A stretch of 64,000 bases of DNA from Planctomycetales bacterium (GCA_030612725.1 JAUWNJ010000008.1:1-64000); one strand, 5' to 3'; numbered from the stretch's first letter, positions 35,210-43,492 are shown. Made by a program: numbers and translations. Notes: generated by a model not told the origin, from the sequence alone.

Positions 35210-37021
35210 CTACGCGAATGTCAACCCGCCCTGCTGCGCTTCTGTCAGAATCTTCTTGTTTGTCCTGGCGATCTGTTGCGTATTGTCGGCTACGCGGTCG
35301 ATGGCCCCGCCAGCGCCCAGACCTTGCGCCTGAGACGCCTGGAACGTGCCCTTTACGCTGATTGTTTGCTTGGCGACCTGAGCCAGTACGCCGCCGACAG
35401 ACTTGAGGCTGTTGATTAATTCCGCCGAGGTTTTTCCGGGCTTGGGAATATCAGGCGTTTCGATCTCGCCTTTGAAATACTTTTTCTTATACTCGGACCA
35501 TGATTTGTCGAGGTCCCCACCGACCTTATCCATCATGTCGGACAGTTCCTTTTCTGTCTGGCCGATCTCGCGCTTGGCTATCTTGGGAAACTCTTTGATG
35601 GTGGACTTGAATCCTTCCAGCAGTCCCGTCCATTGGAAATCCCAATCATCACCCTTCAGCCAACCCCACAGGGACTTGAAAAAATTGCCGATGTTCTTCG
35701 CCATGTTGGTAAAAATCGCCTTCGTCCCGTTCCAGATTGTCTGGAAGATGTCCCGCCAGTTGTCGGCGAACCATCGCAGGTATTCAGGAACAGCCTTCGT
35801 AAAAAAGTGTTTCACCTGGTTGGCGAATTTGACTATCCCATACGCTGCGGCGATCAGGGCGAATTTCAAAACATTCTGCCAGTTTTCGACGGCGAAGCCG
35901 ATGGCGGCGAACGCTGTGGTTACGGCCTTCTTGAGCCAAGCCAGCACCGGGCCGACGTAGGATTTGATAATGGTCCAAATATTTGTCAGTTTTTCGCCAA
36001 GCGTCTCGCCTTTCAGGCTGACATAAGCAAAGGCCGCCGCGAGCGCCCCGAGCGCAACGACTACCAAGGCTACAGGGCTGGTCAATATCCCGACTATCAG
36101 GGCGAGGCCCTTCAAGACAATGGTGAACGCACCGATAATTGAGCCGACCGAGGAGATGACCTTGCCGATGACCATCAATGCGACGCCGGCAGCCAAAACT
36201 GACGCCGTGACCTTCAGTGCCGTTACTATTATCTGTTGATTCTGTTGAATCCATTCGCTGACCTTCGTAACCACGCCGGTGATCGTCTCGGCCAACCGGC
36301 TGAGCACCGGAGCCAGAGCCGCTCCGGCGCGGAAGATGCCTATCTTGACCACTTTTCCGAGCGTGTCCATTATGTCGGTGAACTTCTCGGCTTTGGCGGC
36401 GTCCTCGGCGCTGATGGTCAGGCCGAGACCGCGGGCTTTCTTCTGCAACGCCTCAATGCCGGCTGCGCCTTTGGCGAACATCGGCAGCAGGGCCGTCCCG
36501 CTGCGCCCGAGCAAGCTCATCGCAATAGCGGCCTTCTTGGTGGGGTCTTCGACCTGGCTGATACGGTCGGCCAATAATTTAAACTGCTGCTCGGGCGAAA
36601 GGCCTTCAAAATCTTTGGCAGCCAGTCCCAAATCGGCAAAGGCATCGACCTGCGTCGATAACCCACGTCCGACATCGTAGATGCTGCGCTGCATCTTGGC
36701 GAAGGCCTTCTCCAGCGCTCCGAATTCGGTACCCGTCTGCGATGCGACGAATCGGAGTTCGCTGAGCGTTTCGACTGAAACGCCCGTCCGCTTGGACATC
36801 TTGGCCACCTCGTCGCCGACCGACGAGAAAATCTTCGCTGCGCCGAGCATCGCGCCGGCGGCGACTGTACCCACCGCCGCCAGGCGAGCGCCGATTTGCG
36901 TTACCGACGCGCCGAAGGCCTTGAGCCTGGCCTGGGCGCGGCGGAGGCCCCGGGAAATCTTGTCATCGACGCCCAGTTCGACGTATGCCCGACCCGCCTT
37001 AATACCTTTTTGACCACCCAT
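35210..37021 (-). CDS. Tail tape measure protein
   Basis: 603 residues. Start region VELGVDDKISRGLRRAQARL and KAFGASVTQIGARLAAVG is typical of tape measure proteins, followed by SVGDEVAKMSKRTGVSVETL. Several hydrophobic helices lie at 270-350 (VASVLAAGVALMVIGK, SPVALVVVALGALAAAFAY) and aromatic segments at 400-460 (WFADNWRDIFQTIWNGTK). The length sets tail length; 603 residues would suggest a tail of roughly 90 nm by the usual relation. Directly downstream of the tail-completion gene. Confidence 0.92.
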   Translation of the reverse strand: MGGQKGIKAGRAYVELGVDDKISRGLRRAQARLKAFGASVTQIGARLAAVGTVAAGAMLGAAKIFSSVGDEVAKMSKRTGVSVETLSELRFVASQTGTEFGALEKAFAKMQRSIYDVGRGLSTQVDAFADLGLAAKDFEGLSPEQQFKLLADRISQVEDPTKKAAIAMSLLGRSGTALLPMFAKGAAGIEALQKKARGLGLTISAEDAAKAEKFTDIMDTLGKVVKIGIFRAGAALAPVLSRLAETITGVVTKVSEWIQQNQQIIVTALKVTASVLAAGVALMVIGKVISSVGSIIGAFTIVLKGLALIVGILTSPVALVVVALGALAAAFAYVSLKGETLGEKLTNIWTIIKSYVGPVLAWLKKAVTTAFAAIGFAVENWQNVLKFALIAAAYGIVKFANQVKHFFTKAVPEYLRWFADNWRDIFQTIWNGTKAIFTNMAKNIGNFFKSLWGWLKGDDWDFQWTGLLEGFKSTIKEFPKIAKREIGQTEKELSDMMDKVGGDLDKSWSEYKKKYFKGEIETPDIPKPGKTSAELINSLKSVGGVLAQVAKQTISVKGTFQASQAQGLGAGGAIDRVADNTQQIARTNKKILTEAQQGGLTFA

Positions 37022-37024
37022 TGC

Positions 37025-37474
37025 CTATGTACTCCGCACTGAGCCTTGCCACCGCTTCGGCAGGTTCGGCAATTCCTTGACCATCGCCGGGCCCATGAAC
37101 GGGCGCGGCTTATATGTCATCCGTTGCTTTTTCGCGCGGTACTTTCCGTGCCGTCTGCGAATGACCGTTCGATTTACTGTCCCGCCTAATTCCAACAAGC
37201 TAGGCGCCTCGCCCTTGCCATGCGCCACCGGGCCGATAACGACAGTTCGTCCGGCCGGTTCGTAGCCGAAGAAAATCAACCGTCGCAGAGTCCCCTCGTG
37301 CGACGACGGCGGTTTGCCCGGTGCGGAAATCTTCTTGCGTTTGCGGATGCTGGTCTTGGCCCTCGTGCGAATGAACGCTCCGGCCCGGCTCAATGCCCAG
37401 CGCGTAGCGGAATCGACCGCCCGCACGACCTTGGGCGAATCGAAGAGCAGACCTTTGACACGCATCTTGACCAT
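37025..37474 (-). CDS. HK97 gp10-like tail-completion protein
   Basis: 149 residues from ATG 37474, which shares a base with the preceding stop (TAATG). It has the plan of HK97-gp10-type proteins: an N-terminal helix (SATRWALSRAGAFIRTRAKT), a loop SAPGKPPSSHEGTLRRLI, a beta strand VIGPVAHGKG, LLELGGTV, and the ending YKPRPFMGPAMVKEL. Those proteins close the tail at its head-proximal end. It lies between tail tube and tape measure genes, which fits. Confidence 0.75.
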   Translation of the reverse strand: MVKMRVKGLLFDSPKVVRAVDSATRWALSRAGAFIRTRAKTSIRKRKKISAPGKPPSSHEGTLRRLIFFGYEPAGRTVVIGPVAHGKGEAPSLLELGGTVNRTVIRRRHGKYRAKKQRMTYKPRPFMGPAMVKELPNLPKRWQGSVRST

Positions 37475-37698
37475 TACATCATTTCCAATTTCACAGTCGA
37501 CGCTACAGGCAACGCCAGGCATCGGAGAATCTGTACCAGCGATCGCCTGTCGCCACCGGCGAGAGCCGCACGGCGAAGCACGACCAGCGTCCCGTCATCT
37601 GCCAGCCGGCAGTGAACGCGACGTCTCACGTCGGCGTCTTCGGGTTCAATGCCCCGGATCACGTCGGCTACCATTCTGGTCCATTCCTGTTCGTTCAT
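37474..37698 (-). CDS. Small phage protein
   Basis: 74 residues, acidic N-terminus then basic (DADVRRRVHCRLADDGTLVV). Start decided by GGAGCGAAGCGAC directly before ATG 37698, a Shine-Dalgarno cassette also used by other genes here. One-base overlap with the tail-completion gene. Function unknown. Confidence 0.65.
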   Translation of the reverse strand: MNEQEWTRMVADVIRGIEPEDADVRRRVHCRLADDGTLVVLRRAALAGGDRRSLVQILRCLALPVASTVKLEMM

Positions 37699-37713
37699 GT
37701 CGCTTCGCTCCAG

Positions 37714-37798
37714 GGACTAGGTTCTAGGGACTGGGGACTTGGCTGTTTCTTTTGTTGCCTAGTCCCTAATCCCAAGTCCCAAGTGCCTGTTTCAGCCC
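37714..37798. repeat. AGTCCC-word palindrome, copy 1
   Basis: AGGGACTAGG-type words on one side and inverted CCTAGTCCC/AAGTCCC words on the other flank a T-rich centre (GTTTCTTTTGTTG). It fills the gap between two leftward genes. Similar elements lie at 40091-40170, 40693-40790, 43333-43420, 49812-49865 and 50052-50085. Confidence 0.75.
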
Positions 37799-38148
37799 GG
37801 TCGTCTGGATATTCGCAGCTGGATGGAGGAATCGACCTCTCCGAGCTTCTCCAGCGCAGCATCGTCGAAGTGCCGACGGGCGACCTTCATGTCCACCTTG
37901 GCACATTCGAGGAAAACCTTCTCGCCGGCCTTGCGGCGGAATTTCTTGACGTCCAGTGTCAAACGCCGGATCTCGGCGAGTTGTGCGACGTAGTCGGCCG
38001 ACTCGACCGAATTGACCTTCGCGCCGGCCATCGATAACGTAACCTCATTGCTCAGCGCCCGCTCGGCGGACTTGAGGTCTGTCATCTGCGCCCGGAGTTC
38101 GCCGAGCTGCTGGACACACTTTTTCAGTTTTGCATTAGACATTTTCAT
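37792..38148 (-). CDS. Coiled-coil phage protein
   Basis: 118 residues with long charged helices (LKKCVQQLGELRAQMTDLKS, AQLAEIRRLTLDVKKFRRK). Overlaps the preceding gene by 14 bp. The stop lies at the edge of the AGTCCC repeat. No family recognised; position suggests a tail assembly or accessory role. Confidence 0.65.
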   Translation of the reverse strand: MKMSNAKLKKCVQQLGELRAQMTDLKSAERALSNEVTLSMAGAKVNSVESADYVAQLAEIRRLTLDVKKFRRKAGEKVFLECAKVDMKVARRHFDDAALEKLGEVDSSIQLRISRRPG

Positions 38149-39049
38149 CTGTAGTTGTCTCCGTCTCCGCCGTGACCGGTGGTGTCGATTGACCCAGGAG
38201 CCTTATGGCTTCGGCCAGTACGGCGTTATTCGCTGCGGCGTCGGCGTTGATTGCCTGGTTCTTTTCGGCCTGTTTTTTCTTCCCGCGGCGACGAAGCATG
38301 AGGCCGCCGCCACCGACGACGCCGAGACTCACCAGAATGCTCTCCCACCTGGTCGCCACATCCAGCACGCGATCAGACCATTCCTCGGCCTTGTCGGAGG
38401 CGGTCTCCAACTCGTCCACTATTCTGTCGCCCACGTCGCCCGCCGTTACGTCCCGATCCGCGAGTTTTCTGGCCACGTCTGCTACTTCCCTGGCGGCGTT
38501 GGTCAGAGCATCGAGGTGCGCCTGTTCGGCGTCGGAGATTTGCTTATCCGCCGGTACGTCAATGGCTTGCGTCAATTCGGCTGACATTCTGTAAAAATTC
38601 ACAATGGATTCGACACGCTGGACAATTTCAGAAGTGGCGACCTTACCCTTGATCTGTAGATTTTTGGCGAGGTCTGCCAATGCCCTGGATGTGATTTGTC
38701 CGGCGCGTGCCGAAAGATTCTCTTTCAGCTTCCATGCCGTTATCTGATCGTCCTTCAACTCCCACGCGCCGGCTTCGGCCTCGATAAGGTCTTCAACGTC
38801 GATTGGCTGTTTTGGTTCGCCGGCACGGGTCCGCAAAGGTCCGGTCGAATTCGCCAGCGTCCGGGCGGCAGGTGAGCCGGGCCGCAGGCCTATATACTTG
38901 ACGCCACCGGCCACGTCGTCGGCTACCTGAGCCGATTGCCTCTCCGGCTCGGACGCCGCCCAGCGCATACCGGGCACAGGCGCATTGCAGCCGGGTGCTA
39001 CGGCGATAATCGCCACTACCAGCAACAGTAATAAGAGTGTTCGTTTCAT
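38135..39049 (-). CDS. Phage-encoded lipoprotein with C-terminal membrane segment
   Basis: 304 residues from ATG 39049 (AAAGGGA upstream); ATGA overlap with the frameshifted chaperone frame. A lipoprotein signal peptide (TLLLLLLVVAIIAVAPGCN) gives a lipid-anchored cysteine at about 21. A long helical domain follows (about 90-245), then a glycine-containing hydrophobic segment SILVSLGVVGGGGLML with a basic tail RRRGKKK. Two anchors on one protein could span the periplasm. Roles to consider are superinfection exclusion or host-envelope disruption in lysis; neither is shown. Confidence 0.75.
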   Translation of the reverse strand: MKRTLLLLLLVVAIIAVAPGCNAPVPGMRWAASEPERQSAQVADDVAGGVKYIGLRPGSPAARTLANSTGPLRTRAGEPKQPIDVEDLIEAEAGAWELKDDQITAWKLKENLSARAGQITSRALADLAKNLQIKGKVATSEIVQRVESIVNFYRMSAELTQAIDVPADKQISDAEQAHLDALTNAAREVADVARKLADRDVTAGDVGDRIVDELETASDKAEEWSDRVLDVATRWESILVSLGVVGGGGLMLRRRGKKKQAEKNQAINADAAANNAVLAEAIRLLGQSTPPVTAETETTTDENV

Positions 39050-39351
39050 TTGTTTTTCCCTTTCACAAAGACCTTGAGGATTTTGATATTGTCGGCTGTT
39101 ATCGGGACGCCGCCTCTCGCCGCACCCCGTTGCAGATACGGATGAATGTCGGCGGGCTTGAACGTCCGCGACTTCTTCGGGTCGCGGTGGCAATTGCCTA
39201 TCATCGCCCACATTACCGACGTATGGTTCCATCGTTCCTTCACGACCGCGTCGGACATCCAGAGCAGTTCTCGCAGCGTCAGCGGTCCGGGGTTGACGCC
39301 GGCGAGTCCGGCGAGTTCGAAGATGAGTCGCCAACATCGTTCTGCAGAGAC
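39046..39351 (-). CDS. Tail assembly chaperone, frameshifted C-terminal part (gpT-like)
   Basis: A second frame, -1 relative to the gene above it, reads through the end of that gene: CWRLIFELAGLAGVNPGPLT, LRELLWMSDAVVKERWNHTS, then CHRDPKKSRTFKPADIHPY. It has no ATG, GTG or TTG near its start but its stop overlaps the lipoprotein ATG by four bases, so it is expressed. The likely way is a -1 ribosomal frameshift near 39352-39357 (GGAAAC), giving a gpG-gpT style fusion as in lambda. The slip site is not a perfect canonical heptamer. Confidence 0.7.
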   Translation of the reverse strand, partial: VSAERCWRLIFELAGLAGVNPGPLTLRELLWMSDAVVKERWNHTSVMWAMIGNCHRDPKKSRTFKPADIHPYLQRGAARGGVPITADNIKILKVFVKGKNK

Positions 39352-39797
39352 GTTTCCAGTTCGGCTTCCACCTTGTCCAGCTCGGCCTCTATCGCCCGCT
39401 CGAATTTGTCGCTTTCCAGAACCTCGTCCGCCCGCTTCAGAGCTATCGCTTCCAATGTTTTGATCTTCTTCAGCGATTTGGTCAGGAGGCCCCGACGGGC
39501 CGATGGGAAAAAATCCACGAGTTCCTCCAGCAGCGCCGTGGTGGCCGCGTCGATGGCGTCGCCCGCCATGGCACGCCCGAAGTCCTCGTCGGAGATTTTT
39601 TTCGCGTCGGCGTCCGGTTTGCAGACGGCATAGACGACGTCGCACAGCAGGATCGGATCGGACGCCAGGCGTTCAAGCAGTTTGCCCTCAACAGCCTCAA
39701 TGAGGTCGATGTCGAGCAGTCCCCTGACCCGCTTTATCGCGTCAACGTTAATAACCAGGCTCCAGGCCCGCCCCGTTTTGTCATTGAATGTCTTCAT
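39279..39797 (-). CDS. Tail assembly chaperone, upstream frame (gpG-like)
   Basis: 172 residues, ATG 39797 overlapping the preceding stop (ATGA). MKTFNDKTGRAWSLVINVDA is a start found in phage tail-assembly chaperones; the end is a disordered acidic tail (SSSNSPDSPASTPDR). Located between tail tube and tape measure as expected. The following frame is probably fused to it by frameshifting in a minority of ribosomes. Confidence 0.8.
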   Translation of the reverse strand: MKTFNDKTGRAWSLVINVDAIKRVRGLLDIDLIEAVEGKLLERLASDPILLCDVVYAVCKPDADAKKISDEDFGRAMAGDAIDAATTALLEELVDFFPSARRGLLTKSLKKIKTLEAIALKRADEVLESDKFERAIEAELDKVEAELETSLQNDVGDSSSNSPDSPASTPDR

Positions 39798-40060
39798 CGT
39801 TTCACTTCCGTATCGCCGTTTTTGATAAAATGCACGTCAGGCGGGTCGGGCATATCGTCCCCGGCGGTCTCCAATTCGTCGGGTATTCGACCCTGAGGCT
39901 CATACCCGTCGGGCGGTCCGGAGATCTCAATCCTGACGACCGCGCCGAGGCCGGGCGGCGTCTGGCCGCTCCTGGTAACTTCGATTACCGCATCTGCCGG
40001 AAGCGTTTTCAGCAGCGCCTCGACGCTGCGGATCGCCGTTCTCTTCGTCAACCTCACCAT
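39794..40060 (-). CDS. Small phage protein
   Basis: 88 residues from ATG 40060, preceded by GGAGCGAAGCGC. Proline-rich acidic C-terminus (DDMPDPPDVHFI). Stop overlaps the chaperone start. Function unknown; conserved position between tail tube and chaperone genes. Confidence 0.65.
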   Translation of the reverse strand: MVRLTKRTAIRSVEALLKTLPADAVIEVTRSGQTPPGLGAVVRIEISGPPDGYEPQGRIPDELETAGDDMPDPPDVHFIKNGDTEVKR

Positions 40061-40090
40061 GCGCTTCGCTCCTTGTTAGTCGCTACGCAG

Positions 40091-40170
40091 GGACTAGGGT
40101 TTCGGGACTTGGGATTTGGTAAGTTTTTCTCTTTTACCTAATCCCTAATCCCTAGTCCCAAGTGCCTGTA
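40091..40170. repeat. AGTCCC-word palindrome, copy 2
   Basis: AGGGACTAGGGTTTCGGGAC words face inverted TAATCCCTAATCCCTAGTCC words around a T-rich centre (AAGTTTTTCTCTTTTACC). Fills the gap between the tail tube and the small gene. Confidence 0.75.
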
Positions 40171-40611
40171 TTAAGTTGCCGTGTACCAATCCGGCGCGTT
40201 GTCGGCATAAGTCGGCTCGATCTTGACGCTGACGGTCAACGCTTCTTCGAGAGCCTCGTTACGAGTGAAGCTCATGACGTCCATCGTCGCACGCAGGCCC
40301 TGGTTGCCGGCCACAGCGACGTCGCCGTCGAGGACGAGGAATTCGATGGAGGTGTTGTCGAAGTACGCTTCCTGAATAGCGGTGAAGTCCGCATCGGAGG
40401 TGTCCCAGACCATATCGAATTCGACCGAGGCCTCCTTGAGCGCCCCGGCATTGGCCCGCCATCCGTCGTTGGCTCGCGTGGTTACGTCGGCCTTACCCTT
40501 CTCCAGATTGAGCGTCAAATCCTTGACGTTCGTAACCTCGTCCCAGTTCGGGGCAGCGTAGGTGCCTGTGTTCCGGTAGAGTTTCGCGTCCATTCCAAGT
40601 ACTTTTCCCAT
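40171..40611 (-). CDS. Major tail tube protein
   Basis: 146 residues from ATG 40611 (ACAAGGAGTAAAAGAC upstream). Pattern of phage tail tube proteins: GKVLGMDAKLYRNTG, LTLNLEKGKADVTTRANDG, VEFDMVWDTSDADFTAIQEA and DVMSFTRNEALEEALTVSV. It forms the tube through which DNA passes. A hairpin with a T tract lies just upstream in the leader. Highly expressed structural genes often have such private leaders. Confidence 0.85.
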   Translation of the reverse strand: MGKVLGMDAKLYRNTGTYAAPNWDEVTNVKDLTLNLEKGKADVTTRANDGWRANAGALKEASVEFDMVWDTSDADFTAIQEAYFDNTSIEFLVLDGDVAVAGNQGLRATMDVMSFTRNEALEEALTVSVKIEPTYADNAPDWYTAT

Positions 40612-40626
40612 GTCTTTTACTCCTTG

Positions 40627-40684
40627 TAGCGCGCGAAAAAGGCCGCGCGGGTCTTGTCTCTCAAAAAGCCCCGTACGGCCTTTT
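40627..40684 (-). terminator. GGCCGTACGGGG hairpin before the tail tube gene
   Basis: On the minus strand GGCCGTACGGG pairs with CCCGCGCGGCC (one mismatch, one wobble) followed by TTTTT, an intrinsic terminator form, 16 nt upstream of the tail tube ATG. Related hairpins are at 49022-49059 and 53002-53036. Confidence 0.65.
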
Positions 40685-40692
40685 TTCAATAG

Positions 40693-40790
40693 GGCATAGG
40701 GTGTAGGGCGTAGGGTATAGGGGAAAAATAAAATCTGTTTCTGCTGTTCCCTACGCCCTATGCCCTACTCCCTAATCCCTAATCATAATC
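40693..40790. repeat. AGGGCATAGGG-word palindrome
   Basis: AGGGCATAGGGTGTAGGGCG words face inverted CCCTACGCCCTATGCCC words across a short A/T-rich centre. Same design as the AGTCCC elements with different words. Between the tail terminator-like and tail tube genes. Confidence 0.75.
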
Positions 40791-41211
40791 TGTATGTCAT
40801 CGTCAATACGCTTGTGAATTGACGGAACATCTCAATGTGTTCGGCTGCAAATACCGGCTCGTTTTCGGTCTTGAGCCATAACGCCGTCGCCGCGCCGATC
40901 GTCAGACGCAGGCGGGTCAGGAAATCGGCGATTTCTGACACTAATTCCATCATCGCATCGAGTTCGGTGTTGTCTCCGATCGTGAATTTCTTCTGGACAG
41001 AGACGTCTATCTGGTAATCGCCGGCTGTTTCGGCCCGGCTGATAGGTTCGATTTCCAATCCCTTCGGCACGACGGTTACGTGCAGCGTTTTCATGTCGGT
41101 CAGTTCATACACCGGCTGGTAATGCCGCTCGGCCGTGAATCCCTGGCTGAACAGCTGTCCGTTCAGTTCGTCCTTTACGGCCTCTGCGATGGCGATAATT
41201 TTGGGCGTCAT
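40783..41211 (-). CDS. Probable tail terminator/neck protein
   Basis: 142 residues from ATG 41211, overlapping the previous stop by four bases (GCATGAC). Sequence IAIAEAVKDELNGQLF, VTVVPKGLEIEPISRAET and DYQIDVSVQKKF has the alpha-beta plan of phage tail terminator proteins (lambda gpU-like). It lies directly upstream of the tail tube gene, the usual place. Assignment from fold pattern and order. Confidence 0.65.
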   Translation of the reverse strand: MTPKIIAIAEAVKDELNGQLFSQGFTAERHYQPVYELTDMKTLHVTVVPKGLEIEPISRAETAGDYQIDVSVQKKFTIGDNTELDAMMELVSEIADFLTRLRLTIGAATALWLKTENEPVFAAEHIEMFRQFTSVLTMTYRL

Positions 41212-42617
41212 GCCGCTACTCCCATCCCTATGCCTTCGGGCTTCGGCCTGAATATCACGTCGCCGCTGTTGCCTGTTCCGTCCGTTACCATTTGCGGTTG
41301 ACACCACAATCGGCCCGTGCAGTCGAGGTCTGTAATTGTCCCGCCCCTTATACGCCCATCGTCGCTGGTAGCAACAATCGCACCGCCGGCAACATTCGTG
41401 CCTTTGATTTCACCAGTCAATGTCAGGTGGGACGAAGTGAAATGCAATCCGTGAGCAATCGACGTGCCCGCACACACCAGACCCCCTTCGAAAATGCAGG
41501 TCCCGACGACGGTCAACTCACCGACTTTAGCGGAACCCGCCAATCCAAGCGTTATTATCTCGGTTACCGTCAGCCCGCCGTTAGCTTTCAAGTGCGTGTA
41601 CTGGTTATCGACGTTCCGATAAATGGTCAACGCCGCACAGGAAAATCGACCAGCAACGGTTACGGTCTTGTCGTTAGCCCAGCCGAGCACCTCACAGTCA
41701 ACGCCGGTAAGGTCTATCGCGTCGGCATTGGACACATCAACCGTTGGGCGTATCTGCACCTTCCCGCCCGCAACGGTGTAATCACACGTCGCGGTATAAA
41801 AGTCGTTGGCATTGGGCAATAGGGAGAGCATGTTGGCACCAAGAACGATTATGCCTGCACCGGATAAGTTCTTCGAGTACACATCATCGGTGAACGTACT
41901 GGTAACGCCATCAGCACGGGATAGAGTCGTAAAGAGCCGTTGGTAGTTGGGACACTTGACATCCCCGTCCCCATCCATCACAAACATGTCTGCCTGCGTG
42001 AATATCGCAACCGCGTTGTCGATGAGTATATTGCCGCCAATGTGGTGGGCAAATACACCGCCCGCGTACTTTGCGTTCGCTTGAAGGTCGAATGACTTCC
42101 ACTTGATGACCTCGCCAGCGGCCTCTGAAACGGTCAATGAGGTGATGCCATTGTTGCTGACGACGAGGTGGACGTTCTCTGTCAATCCGCGAGTCTTGAT
42201 GGTGTATGCTGCTGCGACAGTAGAGTTATGTTCAATTGTCAAAATTCCCGGAAAGGTTGCCCCATCACAAACTTCGATATTGCCGACAACCTCAATTACT
42301 ATCCCGTTCAGTATTCCTTCATAGTCTCCTCCGAGGAGCACAGGGCCGTCCACGTCCAGTACCAGAGCAAAGGGAGCACAAGCCTCATTTGTCAGCCTGC
42401 CTTTAAAAGCCTCCGCATCAAACTCCGCCAGGGCTGCAGTGTGGTCGTTCAGATAAATTGACCCCCCCGCTCCTCCGGCGGATAGGGAAGTGAACGCGAC
42501 ACTATCCCCGTTGGCGGGAGCAGGCAAATTCCGTGCGTCGTCGTCAGCCGCAGACCACCAGTCAGGTGGGGCATTTTGCCACGAAAAAGTTTCATGTGCC
42601 GGAAAGCGAAAAGCCAT
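41208..42617 (-). CDS. Large beta-repeat phage protein
   Basis: 469 residues from ATG 42617 (GGGAGGGTAAATA upstream). Almost entirely short beta strands with glycine turns (SGAGIIVLGANMLSL, GAIVATSDDGRIRGGTI), suggesting a beta-helix or beta-solenoid. No catalytic motif. It lies between head and tail genes rather than with tail fibres, so it may be a head fibre or decoration. Function unknown. Confidence 0.7.
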   Translation of the reverse strand: MAFRFPAHETFSWQNAPPDWWSAADDDARNLPAPANGDSVAFTSLSAGGAGGSIYLNDHTAALAEFDAEAFKGRLTNEACAPFALVLDVDGPVLLGGDYEGILNGIVIEVVGNIEVCDGATFPGILTIEHNSTVAAAYTIKTRGLTENVHLVVSNNGITSLTVSEAAGEVIKWKSFDLQANAKYAGGVFAHHIGGNILIDNAVAIFTQADMFVMDGDGDVKCPNYQRLFTTLSRADGVTSTFTDDVYSKNLSGAGIIVLGANMLSLLPNANDFYTATCDYTVAGGKVQIRPTVDVSNADAIDLTGVDCEVLGWANDKTVTVAGRFSCAALTIYRNVDNQYTHLKANGGLTVTEIITLGLAGSAKVGELTVVGTCIFEGGLVCAGTSIAHGLHFTSSHLTLTGEIKGTNVAGGAIVATSDDGRIRGGTITDLDCTGRLWCQPQMVTDGTGNSGDVIFRPKPEGIGMGVAA

Positions 42618-42669
42618 TATTTACCCTCCCGCCTCACGCCGTTTTTGTCAGTCTCAATGGCCATAACCG

Positions 42670-43026
42670 CTATTCTCCTACGACGTTCGCGTATAGCGTC
42701 CCGTCAGCCGATACTCGTTTGTAGTGGATTTTCGTGCAACCCCGGCACGGTAGTTTTGTCGGCGAATACTTCGGCATGAACCAGCCGTCGATAGTGGGGT
42801 CGGTCGTCAGCGAATTAATGACAATGAATACATCGGTGGTTGAAATCAACAGGACCGAATCAGCCCCGGCGGGGATTTCCACCTCGTCGCCGTCTGCATC
42901 CCACGCCGCCCCAACTGCTTTGGCGGTGATAGGGGTGTGGGTGTTGCCGGTCGATTCCGTGACCAGTATTGCCCCTGTATCAGTATCGCGGGTTACATCA
43001 CCGAGTAATTCGTTTTTAAGTGTCAT
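42670..43026 (-). CDS. Small phage structural protein
   Basis: 118 residues from ATG 43026 (AGGAGTCAATAAAA upstream). Beta-rich; KLPCRGCTKIHYKRVSADGT near the end could be a head or fibre strand. Resembles small adaptor or decoration proteins by composition only. Confidence 0.6.
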   Translation of the reverse strand: MTLKNELLGDVTRDTDTGAILVTESTGNTHTPITAKAVGAAWDADGDEVEIPAGADSVLLISTTDVFIVINSLTTDPTIDGWFMPKYSPTKLPCRGCTKIHYKRVSADGTLYANVVGE

Positions 43027-43053
43027 TTTTATTGACTCCTCTACTCCGTCCGC

Positions 43054-43299
43054 CTACTCCTGAATCGCTATACACGGACGGGAGATTATCTTGTCGTGAA
43101 GCGACCGGTTGATTGTCAGCAGATCATCGGTCTTGCCGGCCAGGCGATTGATCACCTCGGTGTTGCCGGCTATGACCTGATTGTTATCGGCCAGAATCGT
43201 CAGCAGGCGCATTATCAGCCAGACGATCACAACCATCTGGACCGCCGCCAATCCCAGGAAGCCGTAATTGACTATCGGTTGTATGATCAGGTGATTCAT
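43054..43299 (-). CDS. Single-helix membrane protein, holin candidate
   Basis: 81 residues from ATG 43299. One transmembrane helix (about 12-36, GFLGLAAVQMVVIVWLIMRL) followed by a charged helical tail. Size and topology fit a class of small phage membrane proteins including some holins, but the place between head and tail genes is unusual for lysis. Its start follows the chromosome-like palindromic element. Confidence 0.6.
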   Translation of the reverse strand: MNHLIIQPIVNYGFLGLAAVQMVVIVWLIMRLLTILADNNQVIAGNTEVINRLAGKTDDLLTINRSLHDKIISRPCIAIQE

Positions 43300-43301
43300 G
43301 T

Positions 43302-43420
43302 CGCTTCCCGTAGGGACGCTATGCGTCGCTCCAGGGATTAGGTTTTAGGTTTTAGGGAATAGGCGAAGTTGTTTTTTTTCACCGTCGCCAAGTCCCAAGT
43401 TCCTAGTCCCAAGTCCCTGC
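43302..43420. repeat. Chromosome-type palindrome joined to AGTCCC-word element
   Basis: 43302-43332 matches 28 of 31 bp with 13255-13285 in the chromosomal palindrome. The differences turn GACAC/GTGTC into GACGC/GCGTC, so hairpin pairing is kept. It continues into AGGGATTAGG words facing inverted AGTCCC words across a T8 tract (43373-43380). Confidence 0.8.
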
Positions 43421-43492
43421 TTTAATTGTGGCATCACTCTTTTGATTATCACGCCCAGCCGCTCGGGCCGGCTCGTCCATCGTACAGGGCCG

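Noticed and set aside
38135-39337. Longer start (ATG 39337) for the lipoprotein
   Set aside because: The upstream part overlaps two coding frames of the tail chaperone, is Arg-rich nonsense, and would hide the clear lipoprotein signal peptide.
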